Source: an uncultured Bacteroidota bacterium
GTDB lineage: Bacteria; Bacteroidota; Bacteroidia; Flavobacteriales; Flavobacteriaceae
Length of the DNA stretch: 53,193 nucleotides
Reading direction: 5' to 3'
Assembly: GCA_902631125.1 (NCBI GenBank)
Contig: CACOXF010000004.1
Location: forward strand, 1 to 53,193
Shown here one piece after another: positions 10,295-19,292 of the stretch. Under the pieces are notes generated by a model. It was given only the letters and a program-made list of their open reading frames with translations. It was not told the origin of the DNA and searched no databases. Position 1 is the first letter of the stretch, and each line of letters opens with the position of its first letter. A program made the position numbers and the translations under genes.

Positions 10295-10906
10295 TTTCAT
10301 ATTATCAAGTTTGCTGTCAATGGTTTGAATCACTTGTTCTAGATCCTCAGAACAATCAACAAAATTGAGATCATCAACCTCTAAAATGATAAGGTTGTCT
10401 TTGTTATAATCATGAATCCATGCTTCATAACGCTCGTTTAATCGACTGAGATACTCGATGCTGATTGAGTTTTCATAAACACGTCCACGTTTGTGAATCT
10501 GGTTAACGAGGTTTGGGATAGAGCTTCGAAGGTAAATGAGTAAATCGGGACCTTTGACCAAAGACTCCATGAGCTGAAATAAAGAACTGTAGTTTTCAAA
10601 ATCACGATGGGTCATCAGTCCCATTGCATGAAGGTTGGGTGCAAAAATATGAGCGTCCTCATAAATCGTACGATCTTGTATCACTGTATTTTTGCTGTTG
10701 TGAATGTCTAACGTTTGACGAAAACGACTGTTTAAAAAATAAACCTGAAGATTAAAAGACCAACGTTCCATTTCGGCATAAAAATCGTCGAGATATGGGT
10801 TTTGCACAACGTCTTCGTACTGTGGCTCCCATTTATAATGCTTTGCCAATAACTCTGTTAATGTAGTCTTTCCTGCTCCAATATTTCCTGCAATTGCAAT
10901 GTGCAT
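10280..10906 (-). CDS. Deoxynucleoside kinase family protein
   Basis: MHIAIAGNIGAGKTTLTELLAKHYKWEP (P-loop), DRTIYEDAHIFA, LIYLRSSIPNLVNQIHKRGR; start may be up to 8 codons upstream (MRHKIED). Confidence 0.9.
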   Translation of the reverse strand: MHIAIAGNIGAGKTTLTELLAKHYKWEPQYEDVVQNPYLDDFYAEMERWSFNLQVYFLNSRFRQTLDIHNSKNTVIQDRTIYEDAHIFAPNLHAMGLMTHRDFENYSSLFQLMESLVKGPDLLIYLRSSIPNLVNQIHKRGRVYENSISIEYLSRLNERYEAWIHDYNKDNLIILEVDDLNFVDCSEDLEQVIQTIDSKLDNMKMDAK

Positions 10907-11042
10907 ATCTTCAATTTTATGTCGCATAAAAATAAAAAATAAAGTCAATTGTAAACACTAAATAAAATATTGTTTTAAAATCTCAGATGCAAGGGTCATT
11001 TTATTCATCCATTTAAAAGTGCAATTCTGTTCAAGGTTTTTG

Positions 11043-11050
11043 TACTTTTG
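11043..11050 (+). promoter_or_regulatory. Putative Bacteroidetes -7 element TACTTTTG for the 11078 gene
   Basis: TAnnTTTG match 27 bp before the ATG. Confidence 0.4.
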
Positions 11051-11077
11051 CTCAAATTACTAAACCAAGAATATATC

Positions 11078-12109
11078 ATGAAAAATTTTATTCTATCAGT
11101 TGTAACGTTCACACTTACCCTAACGACAGCTCCTGCCCAACTATTGGGTGGTATTGAAAACATATTATTAACCTCAACCGAAGATGCTCGTATTTTGGCA
11201 GAGGGCTACACTGCCCCCATCGGAAAAACCCTAACCTATGCCCTAAATTCAGGTTGGGCAACGAGTGCAAAAACACATAAAAAACTAGGTTTTGGCCTTA
11301 CCATAGGAGCAGCCATTCCTTATGTGCCAGATGCAGATTTAGTGTATACCCCAACAGGACTCACTTCTTTGAATGTACCATCTGGATCATTGCCAACTGT
11401 ATTTGGTGAGGGTGGAGACCAAGAGTTAAATTTTGCTTTTAGTGAGAGTGTTTTAGGCAATCAAATCGATTATGCTGGTAAGCTTTCTTTTCCTGGTGGC
11501 TTAAAAGATGAATTACCCTTTGGAACACTTCCTGCCCCGATTATTCAAGCAAGTGTAGGTGCTTTTTTTGACACAGATGTATTGGTTCGTTTTGTGCCTA
11601 CAATAGATATTGAAGGTAGTAGTTTCAAACTGTTTGGTTATGGATTAAAGCACAATATCATGCAGTATTTTGGGCCACTTGATAAGCTGCCTCTCAACAT
11701 ATCAGTTTTGGCTGCTATGTCCAAAGCAAGTTTGGAGTACGACTTATCAGACTCTACTTTTGGAGGGAATAGTGACAACCGCAATATTACATTCGAAGCA
11801 GATACCTTTACCATTCAAGCACTGGCTTCTATCGATTTACCTGTGTTGAGTGTATTTGGCGCTTTAGGTTATAATAGCGGCAACTCACAGTTTGATGTCA
11901 GTGGTGACTATAGTATTGATTACGAACTACAAGGTTTGCCTACGATTTCAAGAGTACTTAAAGATCCAATAAATATAGATTCAGACGCGACTGGTGTGAT
12001 GGGCCTCATTGGTGCTCGACTCAATCTTTTGTTCATGAAGATTTTTGCCAATTATACTATTCAAGAATACAATACTTTAAACTTCGGAATTTCATTTAAT
12101 TTTCGATAA
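11078..12109 (+). CDS. Predicted secreted/outer-membrane protein (resembles DUF6588 family)
   Basis: Signal peptide MKNFILSVVTFTLTLTTAPAQ; repetitive beta-rich barrel-like sequence ending ...LNFGISFNFR. Confidence 0.65.
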   Translation: MKNFILSVVTFTLTLTTAPAQLLGGIENILLTSTEDARILAEGYTAPIGKTLTYALNSGWATSAKTHKKLGFGLTIGAAIPYVPDADLVYTPTGLTSLNVPSGSLPTVFGEGGDQELNFAFSESVLGNQIDYAGKLSFPGGLKDELPFGTLPAPIIQASVGAFFDTDVLVRFVPTIDIEGSSFKLFGYGLKHNIMQYFGPLDKLPLNISVLAAMSKASLEYDLSDSTFGGNSDNRNITFEADTFTIQALASIDLPVLSVFGALGYNSGNSQFDVSGDYSIDYELQGLPTISRVLKDPINIDSDATGVMGLIGARLNLLFMKIFANYTIQEYNTLNFGISFNFR

Positions 12110-12124
12110 TCATTAAAAAAATAT

Positions 12125-12154
12125 TTTGGAATTTGTAATTGCGTTGTATATTTG
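12125..12154 (+). promoter_or_regulatory. Putative promoter of the met operon
   Basis: TTTG (12125-12128) - N18 - TATATTTG (12147-12154), matching Bacteroidetes TTTG/TAnnTTTG. Confidence 0.65.
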
Positions 12155-12162
12155 CAATGCAA

Positions 12163-12210
12163 AAGAGGAAGGATTTGACTGATTGCAACCTCTCAAAAAA
12201 AGTGCTAAAA
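12163..12210 (+). ncRNA. SAM-II-like riboswitch aptamer upstream of metK
   Basis: AGAGG-aagGATTTGACTGATTGCAa-CCTCT-cAAAAAAAgtGCTAAAA: P1 AGAGG/CCTCT, loop GATTTGAC..ATTGCA and 3' GCTAAA match the remembered SAM-II consensus; sits directly upstream of a methionine operon. Confidence 0.75.
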
Positions 12211-12214
12211 CAGC

Positions 12215-12261
12215 TTTACTTTTTAGAGATTTATCTTACTTCTTCTTCGCCAAAAAGTAAA
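12215..12261 (+). promoter_or_regulatory. Putative riboswitch expression platform (start-codon-proximal sequestering stem)
   Basis: TTTACTTTTT (12215-12224) pairs perfectly with AAAAAGTAAA (12252-12261), ending 4 nt before the metK ATG. Confidence 0.5.
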
Positions 12262-12265
12262 ATTA

Positions 12266-13525
12266 ATGCCATATTTTTTTACATCCGAGTCTGTAAGTGA
12301 GGGACATCCCGACAAAGTTGCTGATCAAATCAGTGATGCTTTACTCGATCATTTCATTGCCTTTGACTCTCAAAGTAAAGTTGCTTGTGAAACACTCTTG
12401 ACCACTGGTCAAGTGATTCTTTCTGGTGAGGTGAAAAGTAAAACCTATCTGGATGTGCAACATATTGCACGACAAACAATTAATAATATAGGCTACACAG
12501 ACGATGCCTATCAATTTTCAGGGAACTCTTGTGGTGTAATTTCACTCATACACGAACAGTCGTCAGATATCAACCGAGGGGTTGAGCGCGAAAAAAAGGA
12601 AGAACAAGGTGCTGGTGACCAAGGAATAATGTTTGGTTACGCAAACAATGAAACAGAGAATTATATGCCTTTAGCACTAGCTGTTTCACACAAAATTTTA
12701 GAGGTACTTGCCGATTTCCGGCGTGCCAAATCAGATATCACTTATCTACGTCCTGACGCCAAGTCTCAAGTCACAGTCGAGTACAGTGAGGATCATAAGC
12801 CCATACGAATTGAAACTGTGGTTGTCTCCACTCAGCATGATGACTTTGACTCAGACGAAAATATGGCAAGCCAGATTCGAAAGGATATTATTGAAAAGGT
12901 AATGCCTAAAGTGATTGCCTCTTTCTCACCTGAGATTCAGTCTTTGTTTTCCAGCGATGTGACTTACCATATCAATCCAACAGGAAAATTTGTTATCGGA
13001 GGACCACATGGCGATACTGGACTTACAGGAAGAAAAATCATAGTCGATACTTATGGAGGTAAAGGCGCCCACGGTGGGGGTGCATTCAGTGGGAAAGACC
13101 CAAGTAAAGTCGATAGAAGTGCTGCTTATGCTGCTCGGCACATTGCCAAAAATGTAGTTGCTGCTGGCATTGCAGATGAAATCCTTATTCAGTTGAGCTA
13201 CGCAATAGGAGTCGCTGCACCCACTTCGATTTTTGTAGACACCTATGGCACATCAAACGTTAACTTGACTGACAGCGAAATCGCAAAAAAATTAGAAACC
13301 CTTTTTGACTTGACACCCTATGGTATCGAACAACGTCTCAAATTAAGAACACCGATTTATGCTGAGACTGCATCCTATGGCCATATGGGACGCATACCAA
13401 AAAAGGTTAAAAAAGTTTTTGAATCTCCTTACAATGGAAAAATCGTACACGAAGTTGAGTTGTTCCCCTGGGAAAAGCTCGATGCCGTTTCTTTATTACA
13501 TTCATCATTTAAAATTAAATCTTAA
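12266..13525 (+). CDS. metK: S-adenosylmethionine synthetase
   Basis: [61 protein letters not shown]. Confidence 0.98.
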   Translation: MPYFFTSESVSEGHPDKVADQISDALLDHFIAFDSQSKVACETLLTTGQVILSGEVKSKTYLDVQHIARQTINNIGYTDDAYQFSGNSCGVISLIHEQSSDINRGVEREKKEEQGAGDQGIMFGYANNETENYMPLALAVSHKILEVLADFRRAKSDITYLRPDAKSQVTVEYSEDHKPIRIETVVVSTQHDDFDSDENMASQIRKDIIEKVMPKVIASFSPEIQSLFSSDVTYHINPTGKFVIGGPHGDTGLTGRKIIVDTYGGKGAHGGGAFSGKDPSKVDRSAAYAARHIAKNVVAAGIADEILIQLSYAIGVAAPTSIFVDTYGTSNVNLTDSEIAKKLETLFDLTPYGIEQRLKLRTPIYAETASYGHMGRIPKKVKKVFESPYNGKIVHEVELFPWEKLDAVSLLHSSFKIKS

Positions 13526-13528
13526 AAA

Positions 13529-14806
13529 ATGAGCGCACAACAACTCTCAACAAACGCACTGCATCAAGGACATGATGTAACTGCTACACAAGGAACAAGA
13601 TCAGTTCCTATTTTTCAATCTACTGCATACGTATTTAACGACAGCGACCACGCAGCCAAACTGTTTTCTCTGGCCGAGCCAGGCTTTATCTACACCCGTC
13701 TGAATAATCCCACGATTGATGTATTGGAGCAGCGAATTGCTGCCATGGAGGGCGGACTTGCTGCAGTGGCAACTGCATCTGGAACATCTGCGCTGAGTAC
13801 TGCCATTTTGGTTTTACTCAAAGCTGGTGACCATATCGTTGCGTCAAACAGTTTGTATGGAGGGTCATATAATATGTTAAAAGTGTTGCTGCCTAGACTT
13901 GGCATCACCACTACATTTGTGGACCCTGACAATCCGAAGAATTTTACAGATGCTGTTCAAGAAAATACACGTCTCTTTTTCGCTGAATCGCTTGGAAATC
14001 CAAAACTAGATGTTTTGGATCTCAAGGGTATCTCTAGAGAAGCCAAAGCAGTAAAAGTGCCATTTATGGTTGACAGTACCTTGGCGACACCTGCGCTTCA
14101 AAACCCAATTGCACATGGTGTGAATATCGTGATTCACTCACTTACAAAATACGCCAATGGCAATGGTTCAACAATGGGAGGTGTAATCGTAGATGCAGGT
14201 AATTTTGATTGGTCGAGTGGAAAGTTTCCAGAATTTACCACACCCTCTGAAGGGTATCATGGGTTGGTGCTACACGATGTTTTGGGCCCAGCTGCATATA
14301 TCGCAAAGGTTCGAATTGAAGGGCTGAGAGATCTTGGTGCTGCAATTAGTCCATTTAATGCTTTTCAAATCATACAAGGACTTGAGACACTGGAAATTCG
14401 TATGAAAAAGCACAGTGAAAACGCACTTGCTTTGGCAGAATGGTTAGAGGCTCACAAAGATGTTGCTTGGGTAAACTACCCAGGACTTAAGTCGAGCAAG
14501 TACAATGCACTTGCCAAAAAATATCTCCCAGAGGGCCAAAGTGGACTATTGGCTTTTGGTTTAAAAGGAGGATTTGACGCAGGTAAAACTGTTGCTGATG
14601 AAACCAAACTGTTCGCATTGGTTGCCAATTTTGGAGACTCCAAGTCATTGGTCATCCACCCAGCCAGTACAACCCACCAACAGTTGACGCCAGAGGAGCA
14701 AGAATCTACTGGTGTGACCCCTGATTTGATTCGCCTTTCAGTTGGTTTGGAAAATGTTGATGACTTAAAAACAGACCTCCAACAAGCGTTTGATAAGGTT
14801 CAATAA
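13529..14806 (+). CDS. metY: O-acetylhomoserine sulfhydrylase / aminocarboxypropyltransferase (PLP)
   Basis: GFIYTRLNNPTIDVLEQRIAAMEGG, HSLTKYANGNGSTMGGVIVD, HPASTTHQQLTPEEQ. Confidence 0.94.
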   Translation: MSAQQLSTNALHQGHDVTATQGTRSVPIFQSTAYVFNDSDHAAKLFSLAEPGFIYTRLNNPTIDVLEQRIAAMEGGLAAVATASGTSALSTAILVLLKAGDHIVASNSLYGGSYNMLKVLLPRLGITTTFVDPDNPKNFTDAVQENTRLFFAESLGNPKLDVLDLKGISREAKAVKVPFMVDSTLATPALQNPIAHGVNIVIHSLTKYANGNGSTMGGVIVDAGNFDWSSGKFPEFTTPSEGYHGLVLHDVLGPAAYIAKVRIEGLRDLGAAISPFNAFQIIQGLETLEIRMKKHSENALALAEWLEAHKDVAWVNYPGLKSSKYNALAKKYLPEGQSGLLAFGLKGGFDAGKTVADETKLFALVANFGDSKSLVIHPASTTHQQLTPEEQESTGVTPDLIRLSVGLENVDDLKTDLQQAFDKVQ

Positions 14807-14807
14807 T

Positions 14808-15785
14808 ATGTCTCAACTCGCCAACATTGCGTTTGAACATTACACGACTCTATCGGGAGATCAAATGGACTTGCAGTTATCCTACAAGCTATTTGGTCCT
14901 CCTTTGGGGAGTGCTCCTGTTGTGTTAGTCAACCATTCTCTGACTGGGGATGCAGATGTGGCTGGTGAAAATGGCTGGTGGTCTGAACTCATTGGAGATG
15001 GTAAAGTCATTGACACCCATCAATATACCATTTTGGCGTTCAATTTCCCTGGGAATGGCGTTGACAACAACCTGATTGATAACTATGAGCATCTCGTGCT
15101 TCGTGATATAGCATACCTTTTTAAAGCAGCATTAGACGAACTGGGAATTGATAAGCTTTATGCAGCTATTGGTGGCTCAATTGGTGGTGCTTTGGTTTGG
15201 GAAATGGGAGCGAGTTTTCCAGAGCTTATCGAAAACCTAATCCCAGTTGCTTGCGATTGGAAAACCTCCAGTTGGGTCTTGGCCAATACTTTGTTGCAAG
15301 ACCGAATATTGCAAAGCTCAAAAAACCCTTTACAAGATGCACGAATCCATGCGATGATGTGTTATCGAACACCCGAGTCTTTTAAAGAGAGATTTGGAAG
15401 ATCGATTCATGAAGAAAAAGAAATATTCAACATCGATAGTTGGCTGTTATATCATGGTGAAAAGCTCAACAATCGATTTCAGTTACAATCTTATAAACTC
15501 ATGAACCACCTCTTACGAACAATTGATATCACTGAGGAACGAGGATCGTTTGAGGAGGTTGCTTCACAAATTAAAGGATCGATTCATTTGATTTCAATTG
15601 ATACCGACTTGTTTTTTACTGATGCTGAAAATCGAGAAACCTACTCGAGATTGATTGAGAGAAAAGTCAACCTTCATTATCACACCATATCATCTGTTCA
15701 TGGGCATGATGCCTTTTTGATTGAATATGACCAACTCAATAGCATGTTATCCCCCTTATTTACCAATATATATGCACACTCATGA
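14808..15785 (+). CDS. metX: Homoserine O-acetyltransferase-type alpha/beta hydrolase
   Basis: LVNHSLTGDADVAGENGWW, AAIGGSIGGALVWEMGASFPE; follows metY; start trimmed to MSQLANIAF. Confidence 0.88.
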   Translation: MSQLANIAFEHYTTLSGDQMDLQLSYKLFGPPLGSAPVVLVNHSLTGDADVAGENGWWSELIGDGKVIDTHQYTILAFNFPGNGVDNNLIDNYEHLVLRDIAYLFKAALDELGIDKLYAAIGGSIGGALVWEMGASFPELIENLIPVACDWKTSSWVLANTLLQDRILQSSKNPLQDARIHAMMCYRTPESFKERFGRSIHEEKEIFNIDSWLLYHGEKLNNRFQLQSYKLMNHLLRTIDITEERGSFEEVASQIKGSIHLISIDTDLFFTDAENRETYSRLIERKVNLHYHTISSVHGHDAFLIEYDQLNSMLSPLFTNIYAHS

Positions 15786-16210
15786 AAGTAGAACTCAAGC
15801 ATCAAAACGGATTTCATTCATTCATCAGCAATGACAGAGGACACAGCATATCTATTGACAACACCTCTAGTGAAAACCCTCAAGGGCCCAGCCCAATGGA
15901 ACTCTTACTAATGGGTGTAGCAGGATGTAGCAGTATTGATATTATTTCTATATTAAACAAGCAAAAAATTAAACCTGACAGCCTTCAAATACAAGTGGAA
16001 GGCGATCGTTTGGAAGGTCAAGTTCCCTCTTTGTTTACAGCAATACACGCTAAAGTTATCGTCACAGGAGATGTGCCTGCGGATCGTTTGTTTCGCGCAG
16101 CCCAATTGTCATTTGAAAAGTACTGCTCAGTATCAAAAACATTAGAGCATACAGCCGCTATAACTTTTTCTGTCACAGTAAATGACACTCTGCATAATAA
16201 GCTTAAGTAG
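15782..16210 (+). CDS. OsmC family protein
   Basis: GPSPMELLLMGVAGCSSIDIISILNKQK ... RAAQLSFEKYCSVSKTL; start overlaps the metX stop. Confidence 0.9.
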   Translation: MKVELKHQNGFHSFISNDRGHSISIDNTSSENPQGPSPMELLLMGVAGCSSIDIISILNKQKIKPDSLQIQVEGDRLEGQVPSLFTAIHAKVIVTGDVPADRLFRAAQLSFEKYCSVSKTLEHTAAITFSVTVNDTLHNKLK

Positions 16211-16302
16211 AGAACTGAATTAATTGATATTGCCGCTTCTCAACTACTACAAGATTAAAATACTGGATAATACCGATGCCAATACTGTAAAATGTATTTT
16301 GA

Positions 16303-16335
16303 CTCAAATTGAAGCTATCTAGGATTCAATTTGAG
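16303..16335. terminator. Hairpin between convergent osmC and SGNH hydrolase genes
   Basis: CTCAAATTGAA (16303-16313) / TTCAATTTGAG (16325-16335), 11-bp perfect stem. Confidence 0.5.
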
Positions 16336-17109
16336 CTATTCAAGAACGGTTTTTAATACTTCGTAATATCGTTGGGCGATAAATTCCGCTCCTTCTTCAT
16401 TATAATGAATATTATCGTAAAGATAGCCATCGGAAAAGCCATCAAACATATTTACTGCTATAACTTGTGAGCTTTCTTTGGTTTGTTCTTGAGCAATCTT
16501 ATCAACATCCAAAACAGCTTGTTCAAAAATCGCTGTTAACTCCTGAGTCATAAAACTCCTTTTTCCTGGGGCAAGCTGTTCAATGAGAATAACGATGTCA
16601 GGGTTGTGATTTTGGAAGATATCAATAATACCATTAATATTCTCAATTACATTTTCGTAAGGAAGGCCATCCAAAATATCATTTCCACCAGGTGAGCTAA
16701 ATAGAACAATGTCAGGATATCCGGTTTCACTAAGTATACTTTCTAATTCTTTAAATATTTGTTTAGATGTCCAGCTCATTTTCCCCTGATGATCAGTATC
16801 AAATGAAAGGCCTTTATAATTTGGGTAAGAACCCGTTTCCATTTCTGTACCGATGTAGTCAAAGTCCCAGCCCCCATCAATCAGGTCTTTCCATAAATAA
16901 TATCGATAACTTTCAAACCAAGGATAAAACCCTTGTACACGAGATGCACCGAGGGGCATGATTTTGTTTTGGATGTTCTTTGTGATTTGATCTTCAGAAG
17001 TGTTTCCTTGGTCATGTTCATCATTTTGGCAGCCAAACAACAGGCACATACAAAAAACCACAACTAACAAATTTGACAAACCAGTAAATTCTTTGCGATA
17101 TAACATCAT
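16336..17109 (-). CDS. SGNH/GDSL-like hydrolase, predicted lipoprotein
   Basis: Lipoprotein-like N-term LLVVVFCMCLLFGCQNDE; IMPLGASRVQG (block I, GDS to GAS), GGNDIL, DNIHYNEEGAEFIAQRYYEVL (DxxH); start trimmed. Confidence 0.8.
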   Translation of the reverse strand: MMLYRKEFTGLSNLLVVVFCMCLLFGCQNDEHDQGNTSEDQITKNIQNKIMPLGASRVQGFYPWFESYRYYLWKDLIDGGWDFDYIGTEMETGSYPNYKGLSFDTDHQGKMSWTSKQIFKELESILSETGYPDIVLFSSPGGNDILDGLPYENVIENINGIIDIFQNHNPDIVILIEQLAPGKRSFMTQELTAIFEQAVLDVDKIAQEQTKESSQVIAVNMFDGFSDGYLYDNIHYNEEGAEFIAQRYYEVLKTVLE

Positions 17110-17157
17110 GTGAATTGGTAAACTTTGAATTAAACCTACAAAAAAATCATTTAAACA

Positions 17158-17188
17158 TTTGTTTTTTCGGGAGATGCACTTACATTTG
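17158..17188 (+). promoter_or_regulatory. Putative promoter of the aromatic amino-acid operon leader
   Basis: TTTG (17158-17161) - N19 - TACATTTG (17181-17188): matches the Bacteroidetes promoter consensus. Confidence 0.7.
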
Positions 17189-17196
17189 CATTCATT

Positions 17197-17262
17197 ATGA
17201 ATAATACGGTAAACTATTACAGCGCTTTTTATACTTCTCAAATGGAGCAGGACGGTTTGTAA
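17197..17262 (+). CDS. Attenuator leader peptide MNNTVNYYSAFYTSQMEQDGL
   Basis: 21-codon ORF with clustered Tyr-Tyr-Ser-Ala-Phe-Tyr codons directly upstream of a terminator and the pheA operon. Confidence 0.75.
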   Translation: MNNTVNYYSAFYTSQMEQDGL

Positions 17263-17322
17263 TAATACACGATGAAACAAATACAAAAAAGTCCTGATAA
17301 CAACATCAGGGCTTTTTTTTTT
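17248..17322 (+). terminator. Attenuator: alternative antiterminator / Rho-independent terminator before pheA
   Basis: Terminator AGTCCTGAT-aacaac-ATCAGGGCT followed by T10 (17290-17322); antiterminator CAGGAC (17248-17253) is perfectly complementary to GTCCTG (17291-17296); inner GTTTGT (17255-17260)/ACAAAT (17277-17282) adds pairing. Confidence 0.8.
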
Positions 17323-17325
17323 GAT

Positions 17326-18147
17326 ATGAAGACGAGAGTTGCAATACAGGGAATTAAAGGGTCATTTCACGATGAAGTGGCACAACAATATTTTGGAAAT
17401 CAAGTAGAGATATTGGCATGTGATTCTTTCGACCAACTTGTACAGTCGATTGTGTATGACAATTGTAGACAAGCCGTCATGGCGATCGAAAACTCCATTG
17501 CAGGTTCGATTTTACCCAATTATGGCTTGCTCGATCAATACGGATTATCTATCGTTGGGGAACATTTGCTAAGCATCAGTCACAATCTGATGGCCATGCC
17601 TGGTCAAAGCATTTCAGATATTCAAGAAGTACACTCCCATCCGATGGCACTTCTGCAGTGTAAGCAATTTTTTCATGCATACCCTGATATCAAACTTGTT
17701 GAAAGTTCAGACACTGCAGCTGTTGCGAAAGAAATCAGCGATAACAATCAAATTGGAAAAGGGGCTATTGCCAGCCAGCTGGCAGCAGACTTATATGGTC
17801 TTCAGGTCTTAAGCGAGTCTATTCAAACTATTAAAAATAATGTTACTCGTTTTGTGATTGTTCAAAAATCGGCAGACCAAACGATCTCAAATATTTCAAA
17901 AGCGTCTTGGAAATTTGTTTTAAATCACAAGCGTGGAAGCCTGGCAACAGCCCTCAACGTTATGAGTGATTGCAAATTGAACCTCACTAAAATTCAATCC
18001 CTACCTGTGATTAAGACACCTGGGAAGTATGCCTTTTTTGTCGATGTGACCTTTAATAACCCTGACGACTATCGCAAAGCTAAGTCCCTTTTGGAAATTA
18101 TGGCAACCTCATTCAAAATCCTAGGTGAATACCAATCAAAATCATGA
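17326..18147 (+). CDS. pheA: Prephenate dehydratase
   Basis: MKTRVAIQGIKGSFHDEVAQQYFG...AIENSIAGSILPNYGLL...NVTRFVIVQ + C-terminal ACT-like region; start trimmed to 17326. Confidence 0.93.
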   Translation: MKTRVAIQGIKGSFHDEVAQQYFGNQVEILACDSFDQLVQSIVYDNCRQAVMAIENSIAGSILPNYGLLDQYGLSIVGEHLLSISHNLMAMPGQSISDIQEVHSHPMALLQCKQFFHAYPDIKLVESSDTAAVAKEISDNNQIGKGAIASQLAADLYGLQVLSESIQTIKNNVTRFVIVQKSADQTISNISKASWKFVLNHKRGSLATALNVMSDCKLNLTKIQSLPVIKTPGKYAFFVDVTFNNPDDYRKAKSLLEIMATSFKILGEYQSKS

Positions 18148-19292
18148 CTACAGCAAGAAGATTAGATCGTGTTCATGAGTATTATTTCTCTAAAAAATTG
18201 CGAGAGGTACGTGCAATGATTGAAGAGGGAAAGCCGGTGATTAATATGGGTATTGGAAGTCCCGATTTACCACCACCTCAGGAGGTAGTCGATGCATTGC
18301 ACAACAGCATGTCGCACCCCACTGCACACAAATACCAAAGCTATCAGGGCATTCCGGCATTGCGCAAAGCGATTGCAGATTTTTATCATAACAAATATGG
18401 TGTAACTCTGAATCCAACAAATGAAATATTGCCTTTGCTTGGCTCTAAAGAAGGGGTTATGCATATTTCAATGGCTTTTCTCAACCCTGGAGATCAAGTA
18501 CTGGTGCCTAACCCAGGATATCCAACCTATACTTCTGTCACTCGCTTGGTGGAAGCCGAGCCTGTATTTTATAATCTTGATGAAAAAAATCATTGGCATC
18601 CAAAACTAGACCAGCTAAAAAGCCTTGACTGTACCAAGATTCGTTTGATGTGGATCAATAGTCCACACATGCCCACTGGAACAACGATTGATTCTCAACT
18701 GTTGCGTGACCTCATTACATGGGCTGCCCAAAATGAAATTTTATTGGTTAATGACAACCCCTATAGTTTTGTGCTCACAGATCACCCAAAAAGTATATTT
18801 CAAAACCAAAAGGATAAATCAAACATCATGGAGCTCAATTCACTGAGTAAATCATTTAACATGGCAGGTTGGCGAATAGGGATGTTGAGTGGATCGAAAG
18901 ACAATATCAATCATGTGCTAAAGGTCAAAAGCAATATGGATTCGGGTATGTTTTATGGCATTCAGCAAGGTGCCATTGCTGCCTTGCAACAGCCACAAGC
19001 GTGGTATGATCATATCAATGCTGTATACCAAGAACGAAGAGAACAAATGTGGAAACTGGCAGAAGCTATGGGCTGCACTTTTAGCAAGAATAACAGTGGA
19101 ATGTTCGTTTGGGCAAAACTGCCAGAAGGACAAACAAATAGCGAGGATTTCATTGATCAACTTCTGCATGAGAAACATATTTTCTTAGCACCAGGAACTA
19201 TTTTCGGAAGTGCTGGTCAAGGATATATACGTTTCTCGTTGTGTGTTGAGAAAAGTCTGATAACAGAAGCTTTAAATCGATTGGACAAATGA
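18144..19292 (+). CDS. Class I/II PLP aminotransferase (probable aromatic aminotransferase)
   Basis: VINMGIGSPDLPPPQEVV, NSLSKSFNMAGWRIGMLSG; located between pheA and tyrA. Confidence 0.92.
   Translation: MTTARRLDRVHEYYFSKKLREVRAMIEEGKPVINMGIGSPDLPPPQEVVDALHNSMSHPTAHKYQSYQGIPALRKAIADFYHNKYGVTLNPTNEILPLLGSKEGVMHISMAFLNPGDQVLVPNPGYPTYTSVTRLVEAEPVFYNLDEKNHWHPKLDQLKSLDCTKIRLMWINSPHMPTGTTIDSQLLRDLITWAAQNEILLVNDNPYSFVLTDHPKSIFQNQKDKSNIMELNSLSKSFNMAGWRIGMLSGSKDNINHVLKVKSNMDSGMFYGIQQGAIAALQQPQAWYDHINAVYQERREQMWKLAEAMGCTFSKNNSGMFVWAKLPEGQTNSEDFIDQLLHEKHIFLAPGTIFGSAGQGYIRFSLCVEKSLITEALNRLDK

Noticed and set aside
12215-12261. Intrinsic terminator upstream of metK
   Set aside because: The TTTACTTTTT/AAAAAGTAAA stem is A/T-rich, has a long loop and no following T-run; more consistent with start-codon sequestration.
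12119-12265. SAM-I (S-box) riboswitch before metK
   Set aside because: No four-way-junction S-box landmarks, and the region is too short; SAM-II-type motifs fit instead.
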